From contig CAYQYT010000014.1 in the NCBI GenBank assembly GCA_964421815.1, forward strand, positions 1 to 60,098: a stretch of 60,098 bases of DNA, in the 5' to 3' direction. Source of the stretch: DTU089 sp964421815. Its GTDB lineage: Bacteria; Bacillota; Clostridia; Oscillospirales; Acutalibacteraceae. Under the pieces are notes generated by a model that was not told the origin of the DNA, searched no databases, and saw nothing but the letters and a program-made list of their open reading frames with translations. Position 1 is the stretch's first letter. Every line of letters begins with the position of its first letter. Positions 43,942 to 52,492 of this stretch are shown here, piece after piece. Made by a program: the position numbers and the translations under genes.

Positions 43942-45414
43942 TTATTTCTTAAAAAAGTTTATAAAAAACAGTAATGGAGTATCACCTGAAAGTTTATCTA
44001 ATGATAAAAACAATGCAATAATGGAAACAACCCAAAAGATAGAAATTAGAACTGTTTGTTTTAGGCTTTGTTTTTCAGCAAAATTAATAAGAGTATTGTT
44101 TTCTGTAATATAGTTCAACTCTTTTTCAGTAATTGTATCGTTGTAATATTCTTTCCATTTGTCTAATTTTTCACTAAGATATTTTTTGTTAAAAAGATAG
44201 TGTGCTAACGAAAGAATATAAACAATTAAAGAGCCAGCAAGCACAAAAGATGAGATAATTGTAATCTCATAGGAAAATATTCCTTCAATACCATCGGAAA
44301 AGCCTTCGGTGATTAAAACAGTTACTAAATAACCTAAAATCGCTAAGAAATTGTTTTTGAGCGAACCTGATAATTTTGAAACCTGATTGGATATTTCATC
44401 ACAAATTTCTTGAAATTTATTAGTTGCGTCTTCCTTTAATTTTAGATAATTCTCAATATGATTTTTTAAATACAAACTATAATTGCCTATAATAGAATCA
44501 AAAACAGCGTCATTAATTTCATTGAGGTTGTTATCTTCACTATACAAACTTATAATATTCCTTGCTATATGAACTTTATCAACAATGTTTCCTTCGTCAT
44601 AACACCATGCGCATATTTTGGAAATTGTTTTATTTTTTGAGATTGAATATAAGGTGGATTGTTCAAAACAAATCTCAATATTTTTATACCCATATATAGA
44701 AAATTTATACGCATCTCCTGTGGTATCAAATTCATTTGATATAAACATTAATGACAGGAGATACTCGATTTTTTCAAACTTATTTACAAGTTCAATAACC
44801 TTTTCTTTTTTGTTGTTATAGGACAGAACTTTAAAATCTTGTGGTATAACTTCACTCATAAAGTTTCCATGTATTTTAGAAATATCATTGAATTTAGTTT
44901 TAATATCGTCTCTCTTTAAATATACTGAAATATCCGTTTTTGAAAAGGAAAATGTCTCTGTTTGTAATTCATAATCGTCATTTAACAATTTGAAATGAAG
45001 TTTATTTCTTATGATTAAATCACTAATTATCTTGATTAATCCATATGGTTTTAATTTGTTTAGATAATCATAAAAAATGTTTGCTGAATAAACATTAATA
45101 CATTCAGTATCATTTTTTGTTACGGTTAAGTTGAACATTACTGACTCATCACCGATATCAGTGTTAACTTCATCTAAAAGCTGATTTATTTTTCCTTCAT
45201 CAGTATCTTTGTGAATTTTATCAGTAGAAAAATCGTGAAAAGAAATAGACACACCATCTTTTTGAGCAATGTTATTAAAAATTTTTTTTATGTTGGTGAG
45301 CTCAATTTTATTCTTAAACTTAAATGATATTTCGTACTCCTCAATTGTTTCCTTTTCAACAACAGTATTCATATCAACATCGAAATCAGTAATAAAGTAT
45401 TCTTTATTGAGCAT
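43942..45414 (-). CDS. Hypothetical 490-aa membrane protein, partner of the 351-aa gene
   Basis: Residues 1-340 look soluble. They are followed by a helical stretch likely to form a coiled coil (LKEDATNKFQEICDEISNQVSKL) and three membrane segments near 374-392, 402-426 and 460-478. I do not recognise the family. It follows the 351-aa gene by only 3 nt on the minus strand, so the two are co-transcribed. A soluble sensor region joined to a C-terminal membrane block is a common plan for abortive-infection effectors, but that is inference. ATG 45414 follows AGGAGG. Confidence 0.65.
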   Translation of the reverse strand: MLNKEYFITDFDVDMNTVVEKETIEEYEISFKFKNKIELTNIKKIFNNIAQKDGVSISFHDFSTDKIHKDTDEGKINQLLDEVNTDIGDESVMFNLTVTKNDTECINVYSANIFYDYLNKLKPYGLIKIISDLIIRNKLHFKLLNDDYELQTETFSFSKTDISVYLKRDDIKTKFNDISKIHGNFMSEVIPQDFKVLSYNNKKEKVIELVNKFEKIEYLLSLMFISNEFDTTGDAYKFSIYGYKNIEICFEQSTLYSISKNKTISKICAWCYDEGNIVDKVHIARNIISLYSEDNNLNEINDAVFDSIIGNYSLYLKNHIENYLKLKEDATNKFQEICDEISNQVSKLSGSLKNNFLAILGYLVTVLITEGFSDGIEGIFSYEITIISSFVLAGSLIVYILSLAHYLFNKKYLSEKLDKWKEYYNDTITEKELNYITENNTLINFAEKQSLKQTVLISIFWVVSIIALFLSLDKLSGDTPLLFFINFFKK

Positions 45415-45417
45415 GTT

Positions 45418-46473
45418 TTACCTCCTATCAGAAAAGGTTTCTAACACTTCAGGGCAATCCGTATATATTTTTACGTATGTTTTGTTTTCTGTGTCTATGT
45501 CAGCAGATATTTTGGAAATTTCTCCGGGTTCATAATCATCTTGTATTTCAAGGAAAATATGCTTATCAAGTATATATTTACTCTTTATTATTCTTTCTTC
45601 AATTTTATTTCTAATACAAGTAAACTGCCTTGCAAACCTACCTTTTTCAGGCAACTGATTTAACTTTTCCAAAAAAGAATTTTTAACATTTTCACTAATG
45701 TTGTTACTGCTGTTTAAATACCCTTCAAAAACAACTTCTTTCATCTCTTCAAAATCTATTAAATCTTTGCTTTTAAGATATGTAATAAAAGTGTTTCTTA
45801 GATATTGTCTATCTTGAGGATATTCTTTTCGGAAGGTATTATCAATTAATTCTGTTATTTTCTTCGTTGCGTTTTTAGTGCTATTTTCGTCGCTTAAAGC
45901 TTTTTCTAATTCAAGAAAATCACTCCAAAAATAGTTTGCTTGGTTATCCAATAAAACTTTACAATTTTTAATTGTGAATTTACCATCTTCATTATATTCG
46001 ATATAATATATACATGATTTACCTAAATGCTTTTTATTAATTTGTAATCCTTCTGATTTTTCAAAATTTGTTTTGTTTAAAAAATCATTCCATTCACCTT
46101 TAGCAATTACGTATTTAAAATTCTTATCATCTTCTTTAATTAGTGTTTGAATTAAGCATCCATTTTGAATAGTAACGTTCATCTTTTCAACCTGCTCTCT
46201 TGCACGAACTTCGCACTCTAAAAAACGAATGGCAATTATTTCACAACGACTTTCAATATCGGAATTCCAATCTGTACCGTCAGTAAGCATTTCTATAATA
46301 GTTTTAGATACTTCTGTACTTTCTCTTTTTAATTCATAATCAGCTTGTCGATTGCTTCTTTCAATGTTTTCTATTAAATTTTGAATATAGGAGTTCATGT
46401 CGCCGCTTACGGGCTTTGGTGTTAAAGTAGCTTCATAATTATCAACAAGCGTAGGGTATGTCCAACAATACAT
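45418..46473 (-). CDS. Hypothetical 351-aa protein, possibly nucleoid-associated-protein-like
   Basis: The central part (CLIQTLIKEDDKNFKYVIAKGEWNDFLN...ANYFWSDFLELEKAL...YLRNTFITYLKSKDLIDFEEM) recalls the order of blocks in the 37-kDa nucleoid-associated protein family. The resemblance is weak and by eye. There is no membrane segment. It is the first gene of the pair with 43942-45414, with ATG 46473 after AAGGAAG. AT-rich composition and mobile debris on both sides suggest horizontal transfer. Confidence 0.6.
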   Translation of the reverse strand: MYCWTYPTLVDNYEATLTPKPVSGDMNSYIQNLIENIERSNRQADYELKRESTEVSKTIIEMLTDGTDWNSDIESRCEIIAIRFLECEVRAREQVEKMNVTIQNGCLIQTLIKEDDKNFKYVIAKGEWNDFLNKTNFEKSEGLQINKKHLGKSCIYYIEYNEDGKFTIKNCKVLLDNQANYFWSDFLELEKALSDENSTKNATKKITELIDNTFRKEYPQDRQYLRNTFITYLKSKDLIDFEEMKEVVFEGYLNSSNNISENVKNSFLEKLNQLPEKGRFARQFTCIRNKIEERIIKSKYILDKHIFLEIQDDYEPGEISKISADIDTENKTYVKIYTDCPEVLETFSDRR

Positions 46474-46963
46474 TATATTACTTCCTTTTTCTTAATATTA
46501 TATGAATGATATAATCATCCATATAAATATAATCGAATTTTTTTTACATTTTGTGACATAAAAAATTTTTTTACATAGAATCTAAGTGCTAACAGTCCGT
46601 TTTTGTGCACATCGTTTACGATATGGTATACTCCGTCCACGATTACTGTTTTTCAAAAGTCCCGAAAACAAAAAAGTGCCCTAAAAAGAGCACTAATTTT
46701 GCTTTGAAAATGAAGAAACCCCTATATTTCAAGGGGGTTCTCATGTATCAACAGAGTAATACTATGTTGGATCGGGTGTTCATAAGGGGGGAGCGCGAGA
46801 GAAAAACTGAAAAAAACTCAACTACGCGAATTGCGTGTCGAGGTTCTCGACTGGTGCGAGTGTTCATAAGGGATTTACTCAAAATATAAGTAAAACCGGC
46901 TTCAAACATAGTATTCTGCACTCCTGATGTTGCTTAATAGAGTAAAAAGAAAGGACAAATACT
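46474..46963. repeat. Mobile-element debris with inverted and direct repeats
   Basis: This 490-nt gap holds no credible gene. An 11-bp inverted repeat (AATACTATGTT at 46758-46768, AACATAGTATT at 46905-46915) encloses two 13-bp direct repeats GTGTTCATAAGGG (46776-46788 and 46860-46872). Hairpins with arms AGTGC/GCACT and AACCCC/GGGGTT lie upstream. With TnpV just downstream this looks like a transposon end region. Confidence 0.5.
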
Positions 46964-47326
46964 ATGAAAACTAATAATATTACTTACAGACGAGTTGGAG
47001 ATTATAATATTCCAAACCTCACTCTTCCACCCGAAGAAGCAAACATCACGCTCGGTAAATGGGGTATGCTACATAAAGATTATCTGCATAAACACAAGAA
47101 AGTATTATTCACAACACTACTTACTCAAGGCAAACTTTATCAGCACTGTGCCGAGGTAGAAAAACAGGCTCGTGATATGTTTGATACTCTTGTAGAACAG
47201 ATGAAAGAAACTGAAGGTGTAACCGAGCAACTGAAAGAGAAAAATCAGTTGGACTGGGTATGTTGCGTACAGAATATAGCGGAAAGAACAAGAGAGATTA
47301 TATGCTCAAAAGTTATTTATACATAA
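46964..47326 (+). CDS. TnpV-type transposon-encoded protein
   Basis: The 120-aa protein matches the TnpV pattern from Tn4451-type mobilisable elements: YRRVGDYNIPNLTLPPEEANITLGKWGMLHKDYLHKHKKVLFTTLLTQGKL...EGVTEQLKEKNQLDWV...AREII-like end. TnpV's function is not established. No large serine recombinase (TnpX) is present in the window, so it is an orphan remnant. ATG 46964 follows AGAAAGGA. Confidence 0.82.
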   Translation: MKTNNITYRRVGDYNIPNLTLPPEEANITLGKWGMLHKDYLHKHKKVLFTTLLTQGKLYQHCAEVEKQARDMFDTLVEQMKETEGVTEQLKEKNQLDWVCCVQNIAERTREIICSKVIYT

Positions 47327-47414
47327 CAACCACATTTTGCATAGCAGCTTTGTAATAATATAATTGTTAACGCCATCGTTAAAAATAACGATGACGTTAA
47401 CTAATATAAATTAG

Positions 47415-49202
47415 TTAAATATAATCCATAACCCCAGAAGTCCATAATTTTTTCAATAGAGTTTTTTTATCTGAAATACATTTTTCAGACGCAATGTATT
47501 CAAACTCATTATAATTAGAATTAATAGCTGATACTATCTCACCAAATAACATATTATTATCGTTTGTTGCGAAACGTACAATTTCTGAAATATATGTAGC
47601 AAGATAGTCATATAGATGTTCTGTGTATCTTACAATATATGCGTTTTGAGCTAGGGCAGAATGAGCAATCTCATTTCGTATTCTATACAATCTGTTTAGA
47701 TGCCACTCTATAGTTTTATAATGACTTTTAATATGAGAAATTACTGATTGTTCGTTTTTTACGATTTCGGAAATTTCTAAAAACCTAAAATGCAACAAAT
47801 CACAAATTTGACATCTTTGCTCTAAAATATTGCATAAATCTTCCTGTCGCATTACATTCAGTATATCTGTAACAATTTTTTCTTTATCATTATTTTTTAC
47901 ATCTATATTAATTTCTCCGAAGTCAAGTGAGATTTCACAACGACTACAATCCTCTAAGAAATTCCTAATATCTCTATATAAATAGCGTAGACAGCAAGCT
48001 TTTGGAATGCATTGAAGGATGTTTCCTATAATGCTATCATATGCATCTGTTCGTGTTAATGATTCTAATGCAATCCACATATTCATATATTTTTCTTCTA
48101 CCGTCATTGAAGAATGACTTAAATTAGTATAACTAAAAGCGGAACGTAATTTTTGCTGTAGTTCCTTATTTGATGACGCAGAGGTGATAATTCGTTCTAC
48201 ACGAGAATGAACTGTTGACGAACTATCTAAATACTCATATGTTACATATATATCATTAGGAGACAATGTTTTTGTATAGGGTGAATCTAAATTAAAGGCT
48301 ATCCAATTAGTAGTGTTAATTGACCATGGTTCAATGGCAGAAAAAAAGCTTAAAACATTCAAGGCGTTTGATAGTTCAACAATACCTGCATGAGAAGCAC
48401 TGTTAATATCTTTCGCCATGCTTTGTAACACCATATACTCATCGTTTCGAAGAGACTCTTTATCAATTTGAGGATATATTTCTATTATCATTTCTTTGCT
48501 TAACAAGGAAATTTGATGCTTTTGAAGTTGCTCTTTTATATACAATTTACTTTGTTCTCGTGTTCGCCCCGATAAAATTATTTTTAACCTGAAGGGAAAC
48601 ATAATCACGTAAGTTTGAGAAGGATAATTATATATGCTATTAACAAATGTTTCAATTTCTTTTCCGTCGGACAAATCTAACTTTTTACACAATGCTTTTG
48701 CTGACCAACCATTGTCAACACATCGGCTAATAAACACAGAGGTTAAATGCACAATAGTTTTTTTGTTGTTGGAATTAATCGCTCCTATTAGACAAGAAAC
48801 TAATTCATTGTCATAGTTGCTCTTTAATGTGTTTTCAAACAAAGAAATTTGATAACGCAAGGCTTTGTATGTTGCAACATTATCGTACCTCTTACCAAGA
48901 CAAGAAAGCAATTGATTTTTAATACTAACAAATCTGTTGTTCATCACGAAATCTCGACGAATTGCTTTTATCAATTCTTCTATAACAGATGCAATTAGGT
49001 GAGGCGAAGGAACCAAATTATCTAAGTAATTATTTAAATTATGGTGTAATTCAATTAGGCCATTTACAACGTTAAAAGATTTGAACTGATAAGAATCAAA
49101 AGTTTTTCTTTCTGTCAACTCCTTCCATACTTGACAAAAAAGAAAATATTCAGGTTTAACGTTATTTGATAATAACGTGCTGTTAGTATATGCTTTAATC
49201 AT
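47415..49202 (-). CDS. 595-aa protein with C-terminal HEPN (ApeA-like) RNase motif
   Basis: Most of the protein is unrecognised alpha-helical sequence. The C-terminal third fits Apea-like HEPN proteins: NMWIALESLTR near residue 385, then NRLYRIRNEIAHSALA with the R-x4-H RNase motif at R509-H514, followed by a helix. HEPN domains of this type cut RNA in phage-defence proteins such as ApeA. There is no membrane segment. It is monocistronic, on the minus strand, between TnpV debris and the resistance-like cassette. A defence role is inferred. Confidence 0.65.
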   Translation of the reverse strand: MIKAYTNSTLLSNNVKPEYFLFCQVWKELTERKTFDSYQFKSFNVVNGLIELHHNLNNYLDNLVPSPHLIASVIEELIKAIRRDFVMNNRFVSIKNQLLSCLGKRYDNVATYKALRYQISLFENTLKSNYDNELVSCLIGAINSNNKKTIVHLTSVFISRCVDNGWSAKALCKKLDLSDGKEIETFVNSIYNYPSQTYVIMFPFRLKIILSGRTREQSKLYIKEQLQKHQISLLSKEMIIEIYPQIDKESLRNDEYMVLQSMAKDINSASHAGIVELSNALNVLSFFSAIEPWSINTTNWIAFNLDSPYTKTLSPNDIYVTYEYLDSSSTVHSRVERIITSASSNKELQQKLRSAFSYTNLSHSSMTVEEKYMNMWIALESLTRTDAYDSIIGNILQCIPKACCLRYLYRDIRNFLEDCSRCEISLDFGEINIDVKNNDKEKIVTDILNVMRQEDLCNILEQRCQICDLLHFRFLEISEIVKNEQSVISHIKSHYKTIEWHLNRLYRIRNEIAHSALAQNAYIVRYTEHLYDYLATYISEIVRFATNDNNMLFGEIVSAINSNYNEFEYIASEKCISDKKTLLKKLWTSGVMDYI

Positions 49203-49451
49203 AAAAATTCTCCCTGTTGACTTTTTTGCTTATATGTTGTATCATTAATACATAAGAAAGCATAATAATGAATATAAGAGACACGTTCGGTACTTGTTGA
49301 GGCTTTTTAGTCCGCAGTATTCAGCCTGTCTCTTTAATTATTTATATTGACATTATAATACTATTTTCTGCTTTTTTCAATTGAAAACATATAAGATTTT
49401 AGCATAAACAAATATAATTAGCATATCAGTGGTTGTTCCTATTCTTGAAAT
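49203..49451. other. AT-rich spacer with a large hairpin
   Basis: The segment near 49278-49336 has outer arms AAGAGACA/TGTCTCTT and inner GGCT/AGCC. It could be a terminator or the end of a transferred segment. I see no gene in it. The promoter of the 595-aa gene must lie here on the minus strand. Confidence 0.4.
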
Positions 49452-49452
49452 A

Positions 49453-49481
49453 TTGACTTTCTCAGAACATAAGAGTATAAT
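49453..49481 (+). promoter_or_regulatory. Promoter of the acetyltransferase/phosphotransferase cassette
   Basis: TTGACT (49453-49458) and TATAAT (49476-49481) are separated by 17 nt. This is a near-consensus sigma-A promoter driving the leader and cassette. Confidence 0.8.
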
Positions 49482-49513
49482 TATAGTAAATTACTGAAAG
49501 GCGGGTGGACAAA

Positions 49514-49570
49514 ATGATGATGAATCTTAATCTTATGACTTGGAGAGCCGTTTTGTCCGTTTGCGATTGA
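49514..49570 (+). CDS. 18-aa leader peptide
   Basis: ATG 49514 follows AAAGGCGGGTGG and opens MMMNLNLMTWRAVLSVCD. The ribosome binding region (GGACAAAA) can pair with TTTTGTCC inside the peptide gene, and an attenuator hairpin follows. This layout fits translation-controlled attenuation, in which a stalled ribosome decides read-through into the downstream genes. The triggering drug or condition is unknown. Confidence 0.55.
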   Translation: MMMNLNLMTWRAVLSVCD

Positions 49571-49594
49571 TGTAATATATCTTTCTAAACTTAC

Positions 49595-49628
49595 AGGCAT
49601 CTCCGTTTTGGAGGTGCCTTAATTTTTT
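49595..49628 (+). terminator. Attenuator hairpin before the GNAT gene
   Basis: Arms AGGCATCTCC and GGAGGTGCCT, loop GTTTTG, then AATTTTTT. It lies between the leader peptide and the first cassette gene. Confidence 0.75.
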
Positions 49629-49646
49629 ATAGGAGCAACAAGTACA

Positions 49647-50147
49647 ATGAATACAACAATCAAAAAAGTAACATTGAGTGAAAAAGATACCCTTGCAAAT
49701 CTTCTTGAAAAATACAACTATGAGTTTTCACAATACGACAAAAGACAATTTGATAACAACGGCTTGTTCGGATATAAATATTTAAACATCTATTTCACGG
49801 AAGAAAGCAGACATGCCTATTTTGTTTATGTTGATGATACTCTCGCCGGCTTTGCACTGATAAACAAATATAAAGAGTGCGACAGACCGATTGATTGGTC
49901 GATGGCTGAGTTTTTTGTTTCATATAATTTTAGGCGTCAAGGAGTAGCAACTGAAGCTGTCAGACAGATTTTTAATATTCATAAAGGCTTTTGGCACATA
50001 AAGTATCACAAGAATAATATTGCAAGTGCTGTTTTATGGAACAAGGTTGCTAAGATGTATGATGGTAACTATGAACTATGTATAGGTGATGAGCCTTTTG
50101 AAGACGGAACAGAAGCAACTGTATTGTATTTAGAGGTTAAGCAATGA
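49647..50147 (+). CDS. GNAT-family N-acetyltransferase
   Basis: The 166-aa protein has the GNAT core AYFVYVDDTLAGFALINKY...MAEFFVSYNFRRQGVATEAVRQIF, with the acetyl-CoA loop R-R-Q-G-V-A near residue 107. The substrate is unknown. As first gene of a cassette ending in an aminoglycoside-phosphotransferase-like enzyme, a drug-modifying role is possible. ATG 49647 follows AGGAGC. It overlaps the next gene by 4 nt. Confidence 0.82.
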   Translation: MNTTIKKVTLSEKDTLANLLEKYNYEFSQYDKRQFDNNGLFGYKYLNIYFTEESRHAYFVYVDDTLAGFALINKYKECDRPIDWSMAEFFVSYNFRRQGVATEAVRQIFNIHKGFWHIKYHKNNIASAVLWNKVAKMYDGNYELCIGDEPFEDGTEATVLYLEVKQ

Positions 50148-50653
50148 ACAAAGTCATCGTAATAGGCTGTCCCGGGTCGGGCAAAAGCACATTTTCAAAA
50201 GCGTTACACGAACTGACAGACATACCTTTATACCACCTTGATTTATTGAAATGGAACAGCGATAAAACGACTGTCAGTAAGGAAGTGTTTCTTGAAAGAT
50301 TACAAAATGTTCTTATTCTTGACAAGTGGATTGTTGATGGTAACTACGGCTCCACAATAGAGCTGCGTATGAAAGAATGTGACACGGTTTTCTTCCTTGA
50401 TTATCCTGTTGAAGTCTGCATTGACGGGATAAAAAAGCGACAAGGAAAACCACGTTCCGATATGCCGTGGATAGAAACTGAAGACGATGAAGAATTTCTT
50501 GAATTTATCAGAAACTATAACACTCAAAGTCGACCAAAAGTTTTGGAGTTACTTGAAAAATACAAGGAAAAGAATATTGTTATTTTCAAAAGCAGAAAAG
50601 AAGCAGAGAATTATATAAACAAGGTGAAATTGTATGCAAATAATCAAATTTGA
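50144..50653 (+). CDS. P-loop kinase, topology-modulation/FlaR-like
   Basis: This small NTPase of 169 aa has Walker A VIGCPGSGKSTFSKAL at residues 5-20, a lid-like region (RQGKPRSDMPW) near 100 and a conserved LDYPVEVCIDGI stretch. The family (AAA_17 / FlaR-type) resembles adenylate and shikimate kinases, and its substrates are mostly unknown. It starts inside the end of the GNAT gene and overlaps the next gene by 20 nt, so translation is coupled. Confidence 0.8.
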   Translation: MNKVIVIGCPGSGKSTFSKALHELTDIPLYHLDLLKWNSDKTTVSKEVFLERLQNVLILDKWIVDGNYGSTIELRMKECDTVFFLDYPVEVCIDGIKKRQGKPRSDMPWIETEDDEEFLEFIRNYNTQSRPKVLELLEKYKEKNIVIFKSRKEAENYINKVKLYANNQI

Positions 50654-51581
50654 GTCGAAATATCGTGATGACCTAATATTTATGATACTTGAAGCTAAAA
50701 ATGCCCTCGGTAGAGTACCGGGGCTTAATGAGGATTTGCTTGATATTCAGAAAAATTATTTTGACAAGGGGGACATATTTTGGATTGCCCTTGATGATAA
50801 TGACAGAGTTATCGGTAGCGTAGGTTATAATTCTATTGCGAACAGTGATGATGTTGTGCTTCACAGACTTTTCGTAAAGTATAATCTTAAGCATCAAGGC
50901 ATCGGTACAGCTCTCTTGAAAACTGCTGAAGAATATCTGAAGTCTATCGGCAAAAAGGCTGCTATCGTGCATCTTGGCGACAAAAAAGATTTTTATGAAT
51001 CATGGCAGTTTTATCCAAAACACGATTATGTTGAATATGAACCAAGTTATATGAGGAAAGAACTGCAGAAAACAGAGGTTTGGGATATTTATGACATTAA
51101 CCGTAACAAGACAGGCAAAACTGTTGAGCGTGGGAAGTCTATGTCGCAGGATGAATATCATATTGTAGTAAATGTTCGGATTAAAAACAACGACGGCAAG
51201 TGGCTTATTTCAAAACGCTCGCCTAATAAACATTACGGTAATCTTTGGGAGTGTTGCGGAGGCTCTGCTGTTTCAGGTGAAGAAAGCCTTACTGCTGCTA
51301 TCCGTGAAGCAAAAGAAGAGTTTGGAGTTAACCTAAAGGCTGAAAACGGGCACCTTTTTACTTCTGCAATCCGTCAGTACAGAACATTTCCCGATTTTCT
51401 TGATGTATGGGTGTTTAATCAGGATATTGACATTAACACTGTTGTTCTGCAAGAAGGTGAAACCTGCGATGTAAAATTGGCAACAAGTGAAGAAATTCTT
51501 GATATGGAAAAGAACGGTGAGTTTATACCGTTGACGGTTTTTCCGTACCTGAAAGAATTGTTTGAGAATAATTTGATATAA
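50634..51581 (+). CDS. GNAT-Nudix fusion protein
   Basis: Residues 1-145 form a GNAT acetyltransferase (VIGSVGYNSI...LHRLFVKYNLKHQGIGTALLKTAEEYL). Residues 150-315 form a Nudix hydrolase with the box GGSAVSGEESLTAAIREAKEEFGV matching G-x5-E-x7-R-E-x2-E-E-x-G. The two activities, acyl transfer and cleavage of a nucleoside-diphosphate-type substrate, are rarely joined. The substrate is unknown. Start ATG 50634 lies within the P-loop kinase gene, with AAGGTGAAA upstream. Confidence 0.83.
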   Translation: MQIIKFESKYRDDLIFMILEAKNALGRVPGLNEDLLDIQKNYFDKGDIFWIALDDNDRVIGSVGYNSIANSDDVVLHRLFVKYNLKHQGIGTALLKTAEEYLKSIGKKAAIVHLGDKKDFYESWQFYPKHDYVEYEPSYMRKELQKTEVWDIYDINRNKTGKTVERGKSMSQDEYHIVVNVRIKNNDGKWLISKRSPNKHYGNLWECCGGSAVSGEESLTAAIREAKEEFGVNLKAENGHLFTSAIRQYRTFPDFLDVWVFNQDIDINTVVLQEGETCDVKLATSEEILDMEKNGEFIPLTVFPYLKELFENNLI

Positions 51582-51608
51582 AAATCACTTGATTCAGGAG
51601 TTTTTACA

Positions 51609-52475
51609 ATGCTCAATTTTATCAATAAAGAACCCATAAACAAAGGTTGGTCGGGTGACAAGAAATACTGTGTCACAACTGCTGACGGAACAAAATATCT
51701 TTTGCGTGTTACACCTTTTGAAAAGAGTGCCAATCGTGAGAATATGTACCTTATGCAGAAACAGGTTGAAAAACTCAGCGTTCCTATGTGTAAACCCGTT
51801 GATTTCGGCAAATGTGACGAGGGTATTTATATCCTACAGACTTGGATTGACGGCAAAGATGCAGAGGAAGTTGTTCCGTATCTTGCAGACTCTGAACAGT
51901 ATGCTCTCGGACTTGAAGCGGGGAGAATTTTAAAGAAAATCCACTCTATTCCTGCACCGGCAGACCAACCTGATTGGGAACCTCGTTTTAATAATAAGAT
52001 GGACAGAAAAATACAGATGTATAACGACTGTCCGATAAAGTTTGACGGGGCTGAACATATCATTGAATACATAGAAGCGAACCGACATTTGCTTAAAAAC
52101 AGACCTCAATCCTATCAGCACGGAGATTATCATATAGGCAATATGATGATTGAAAATGGCAAAATCATTATTATTGATTTTGATAGATATGATTTCGGTG
52201 ACCCGTGGGAAGAATTCAATCGCATTGTGTGGTGTGCTCAATCAGCTCCGCTTTTTGCTTCAGGTATTGTTAACGGATATTTTGATGATGAAGTACCAAT
52301 GGATTTCTGGAAACTCCTTGCACTTTATATCAGCAGCAATATGCTTTCATCAATTCCGTGGGCAATTCCTTTCGGTGACGGTGAAATTCAGACAATGCTC
52401 AATCAGGCAAAGGATGTTCTTGAATGGTATGACAATATGCAGAATCCCGTGCCGAGTTGGTATAGTAAAAACTGA
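51609..52475 (+). CDS. Aminoglycoside-phosphotransferase-like kinase
   Basis: The protein-kinase-like fold of APH enzymes is shown by the N-lobe (KKYCVTTADGTKYLLRV), the Brenner catalytic motif QHGDYHIGNMMI near residue 177 and the metal-binding IIDFDRYDFGDPW near 195. At 288 aa it is typical. It phosphorylates a hydroxyl of an antibiotic or small molecule; which one cannot be told. It is the last cassette gene, 27 nt after the fusion, with CAGGAG upstream. Confidence 0.82.
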   Translation: MLNFINKEPINKGWSGDKKYCVTTADGTKYLLRVTPFEKSANRENMYLMQKQVEKLSVPMCKPVDFGKCDEGIYILQTWIDGKDAEEVVPYLADSEQYALGLEAGRILKKIHSIPAPADQPDWEPRFNNKMDRKIQMYNDCPIKFDGAEHIIEYIEANRHLLKNRPQSYQHGDYHIGNMMIENGKIIIIDFDRYDFGDPWEEFNRIVWCAQSAPLFASGIVNGYFDDEVPMDFWKLLALYISSNMLSSIPWAIPFGDGEIQTMLNQAKDVLEWYDNMQNPVPSWYSKN

Positions 52476-52492
52476 ATTTTTGAGGTAAATAA

